From the NCBI GenBank assembly GCA_002315655.1, contig DCHO01000021.1, positions 22,656 through 28,737 on the forward strand: DNA of 6,082 nucleotides, given 5' to 3'. The DNA is from Christensenella sp. UBA1750 (GTDB lineage Bacteria > Bacillota > Clostridia > Christensenellales > UBA1750). The notes under the pieces are model-generated. The model did not search any database. It saw nothing but the letters and a program-made list of their open reading frames with translations, and was not told the origin of the DNA. Positions 4,159-6,082 of this stretch are shown here, piece after piece; position 1 is the first letter of the stretch; every line of letters starts with the position of its first letter. A program made the translations under genes and the position numbers.

Positions 4159-5907
4159 ATGACAACCGCTCAGGATTTCATAACCCGCTGTGATGAGGGA
4201 ACAAGTGTTTCCTTAATTACTTCCGACCCGCGCAACGGCGCACAGGAATTCACCTTCCGCATCCAATGGACAGAGGCAGCCGCCGAACAGGATGCCAAGG
4301 TGCGTGTGTCTTGGCTCGTGCCCGCCGTGGGCTTCCAATATCTCTGGTCGCCGCTGCACAGGCTCTCGCGCATCATTCCCCCGGACTGGGGCGCGGACGA
4401 CAATTCAATGATTTCTAAAAACGCCCCCGTCATGGCGCTCTTTGACGGCAAGGGCGATTCCCGCTACCTCTGGCAGCTTTCGGAGTGCAGCAAAACGGTC
4501 TTTTTCCACTCCGGCATCATGGAGGAAAACGGCAATGTGGAGTGCCGCTTCACCATAGGCACCAAGCAATTCACCAACCAGTGTGAGACCACCGTTACCC
4601 TGCGCATTGATGAGAACATTCAGCCCCTCTACACTGCCCTGCAAAACGCCTCAAAATGGTGGGAAGCCGACTGCGGCATGACCCCGGCTTTCGTGCCCGA
4701 GGACGCAAAACTCCCCTGCTATTCCTTCTGGTATTCCTTCCATCAGGAGGTCTATGCCAAGGCTGTGGAGGACGAGTGCCGCCGCGCCAAGGCGCTGGGC
4801 TTTTCCACCTGCATCATTGACGACGGCTGGCAGACATCAGACAATTCCCGCGGTTATGCCTTCTGCGGCGACTGGCAGCCCGCGCCCGAGAAGATTCCCG
4901 ACATGAAAGCCCACGTCAAGGCCGTGCACGACATCGGCATGAAATATATCCTGTGGTATTCCGTCCCCCTCATCGGCCTTTCCAGTGAAAATTACAGAAA
5001 ATTTGCCTCCATGACCTTAAATCCTTCCATGCGCCGCCTTTCCGCCGAAACCTTAGACCCTCGGTACAGGGAAGTCCGGGAGTTCCTCATCGGCATCTAT
5101 GTGAAGGCCTTGCAGGATTGGGACTTGGACGGCTTCAAGCTGGATTTCATCGACTGCTGGCAATATACCCCCGAAAACAAGCCCTATAATCCAAACATGG
5201 ACATTCCCTCGCTGGAAAATGCCGTTACGGTCTTCATGAACGACTTAATTGCCGCCCTCAAAGCCCTCAAGCCCGATATTCTCTTAGAGTTCCGCCAGGG
5301 CTACATCGGCCCGGTCATGCGCACCTTCGGCAATATGTTCCGCGTGGGCGATTGCCCGGACGATTACATCTCCAACCGCGTGGGCATCTTCGACCTGCGG
5401 ATGCTGATGGGGACTTCCGCCGTCCACTCCGATATGCTCATGTGGCATAAGGACGAAAAGCCCGAAATTGCCGCGCTGCAATTCATTTCCGTGCTGTTTT
5501 CCGTGGTGCAGTATTCCGCAAGGCTGGATTCGCTCACCCCCGAAATGCAGAAAATGTCGGTCTTCTACCTGTCCTTCCTGCGCAAGTTCGCGCATCTCTT
5601 GCAGGGCGATTCCTTAAAGGTCTATGACCCGCATCTGCTCTATTCCTGGGCGCAGGTAACGGACACGAACACCTGCATTGCCGCCGTCTATGCCCCCGAA
5701 ACCGTGATTCACCCCGAAATGCGGGGCACCACCTTCATCTGCAACGGCGCGGAGAGCACCCGCGTGCTGTTGGACATCGACGGCGACTATTCCGTCACGG
5801 TCTACAACTGCCTGGGCGAACCCGTCTCCGAGTTTGACATCCGCACCATCGGTTTGACGTCCATCCCCGCTCCTGTCGGCGGCCTGCTCCATTTTGAAAA
5901 GCGGTAG
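4159..5907 (+). CDS. GH36-like (clan GH-D) alpha-galactosidase-type hydrolase
   Basis: A 582-residue enzyme with an N-terminal beta-sandwich (about 1-165), a TIM barrel (about 185-480) and a short C-terminal beta domain (about 485-582). Barrel motifs fit clan GH-D: 'CIIDDGWQ' (218-225) at the sugar-binding strand; 'LDGFKLDFID' (323-332) with D329 as predicted nucleophile; and 'FRVGDCPDD' (394-402) with D398 as probable acid/base. The 69-residue spacing between them matches classical GH36 enzymes. Such enzymes retain configuration and remove alpha-galactosyl residues from raffinose-type sugars, galactomannan or pectic fragments; the exact substrate here is unknown, and at 582 residues it is shorter than the usual GH36 of about 700. 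No signal peptide is visible, so it is cytoplasmic. The ATG at 4159 is chosen because AGGAG lies 11 nt upstream; longer frames start inside the promoter or the opposite gene. It is probably co-regulated with the divergent GH140-like gene. Confidence 0.85.
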   Translation: MTTAQDFITRCDEGTSVSLITSDPRNGAQEFTFRIQWTEAAAEQDAKVRVSWLVPAVGFQYLWSPLHRLSRIIPPDWGADDNSMISKNAPVMALFDGKGDSRYLWQLSECSKTVFFHSGIMEENGNVECRFTIGTKQFTNQCETTVTLRIDENIQPLYTALQNASKWWEADCGMTPAFVPEDAKLPCYSFWYSFHQEVYAKAVEDECRRAKALGFSTCIIDDGWQTSDNSRGYAFCGDWQPAPEKIPDMKAHVKAVHDIGMKYILWYSVPLIGLSSENYRKFASMTLNPSMRRLSAETLDPRYREVREFLIGIYVKALQDWDLDGFKLDFIDCWQYTPENKPYNPNMDIPSLENAVTVFMNDLIAALKALKPDILLEFRQGYIGPVMRTFGNMFRVGDCPDDYISNRVGIFDLRMLMGTSAVHSDMLMWHKDEKPEIAALQFISVLFSVVQYSARLDSLTPEMQKMSVFYLSFLRKFAHLLQGDSLKVYDPHLLYSWAQVTDTNTCIAAVYAPETVIHPEMRGTTFICNGAESTRVLLDIDGDYSVTVYNCLGEPVSEFDIRTIGLTSIPAPVGGLLHFEKR

Positions 5908-5916
5908 CTTTTCAAA
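5893..5916. repeat. Perfect 10-bp hairpin overlapping the GH36-like stop codon
   Basis: TTTGAAAAGC (5893-5902) pairs fully with GCTTTTCAAA (5907-5916) around the loop GGTA, which includes the first bases of the TAG stop. No U tract follows on the plus strand, so it is not a standard intrinsic terminator. It may act as a 3'-end stabiliser or as the edge of the repeat array that follows. Confidence 0.6.
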
Positions 5917-5934
5917 GGGAACAACCACGGCAAC

Positions 5935-6069
5935 CCTTCCCGCCCGAAGGCGGCGTACTTGGCTCCTCCGCTTGCGGGGGAGCTGGCATTTTGCGCAGCA
6001 AAATGACTGAGAGGGCGTACCTTCCCGCCCGAAGGCGGCGTACCTGGCTCCTCCGCTTGCGGGGGAGCT
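5935..6069. repeat. Two tandem copies of a 50-bp hairpin-rich repeat, 85-bp period
   Basis: Copies at 5935-5984 and 6020-6069 differ at a single base (T5959 versus C6044). Each copy holds a small hairpin CCGCC-CGAA-GGCGG (5940-5953 in copy 1) and a strong hairpin of about 10 bp including G-U pairs with loop CTTG (5961-5984). Between the copies is another perfect hairpin, CATTTTGC and GCAAAATG with loop GCA (5987-6005), followed by ACTGAGAGGG. There is no open reading frame or transposase. It resembles the dispersed palindromic intergenic units of gut Clostridia; the array may continue beyond the window. Confidence 0.8.
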
Positions 6070-6082
6070 CAGTGTGTCAAAG

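Noticed and set aside
5935..6069. CRISPR array or intrinsic terminators at the right end.
   Set aside because: There are only two copies with an internal hairpin in the spacer and no CRISPR-like unit lengths. The hairpins lack following U tracts.

Overview
The window reads as chromosomal DNA of an endospore-forming, anaerobic, plant-glycan-using member of the Clostridia. The evidence is a spoIID/spoIIQ-like pair, a short rubredoxin, a clostridial-type double zinc-ribbon protein with a GGAGG ribosome binding site, and two signal-less glycoside hydrolases. GC is moderately high by eye, and the GC-rich palindromic repeat units at the right end resemble units I associate with gut Oscillospirales/Ruminococcaceae-like genomes. 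That lineage placement is inference, not a database result.

Left part (1-1914, minus strand). A 43-residue rubredoxin (41-172) has its own sigma-A-type promoter. Upstream of it lies a sporulation operon transcribed leftward: spoIID (898-1914), then a membrane-anchored M23/LytM protein that looks like SpoIIQ (252-854), 43 bp apart. SpoIID would cut septal peptidoglycan during engulfment. SpoIIQ is the forespore half of the channel and ratchet. A sigma-E-like promoter candidate sits in front of spoIID, which appears to start at TTG.

Middle part (1915-2778). Two adjacent GC-rich hairpins (1977-2033) and an intrinsic terminator (2059-2098) lie between spoIID and a 98-residue double zinc-ribbon protein (2129-2425). 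The 353-bp stretch upstream of the zinc-ribbon gene has no credible protein gene. On the minus strand it has a strong promoter and, starting at the predicted transcription start, a roughly 231-nt sequence whose 5' and 3' ends pair through four successive helices, with several hairpins inside. This is the most interesting object in the window: a large structured RNA in the leader of the zinc-ribbon gene. It could belong to a known class (the raiA RNA is my first guess by size, host group and position) or be undescribed.

Right part (2779-6082). Two divergent carbohydrate-active enzyme genes share a 96-bp control region: a GH140/DUF4038-like hydrolase (minus) and a GH36-like (clan GH-D) alpha-galactosidase-type enzyme (plus). 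Their -10 boxes overlap, and a perfect 17-bp palindrome overlaps one -35 box and lies just downstream of the other start, which suggests joint regulation by one repressor. Neither enzyme has a signal peptide, so they probably act on imported oligosaccharides. After the GH36 stop codon comes a 10-bp perfect hairpin and then two tandem copies of a 50-bp hairpin-rich repeat with an 85-bp period, continuing to the window edge.

I see no defence system, transposase, CRISPR array, tRNA or rRNA. The candidate novelty is the structured RNA, with the shared operator and the repeat array as secondary items.
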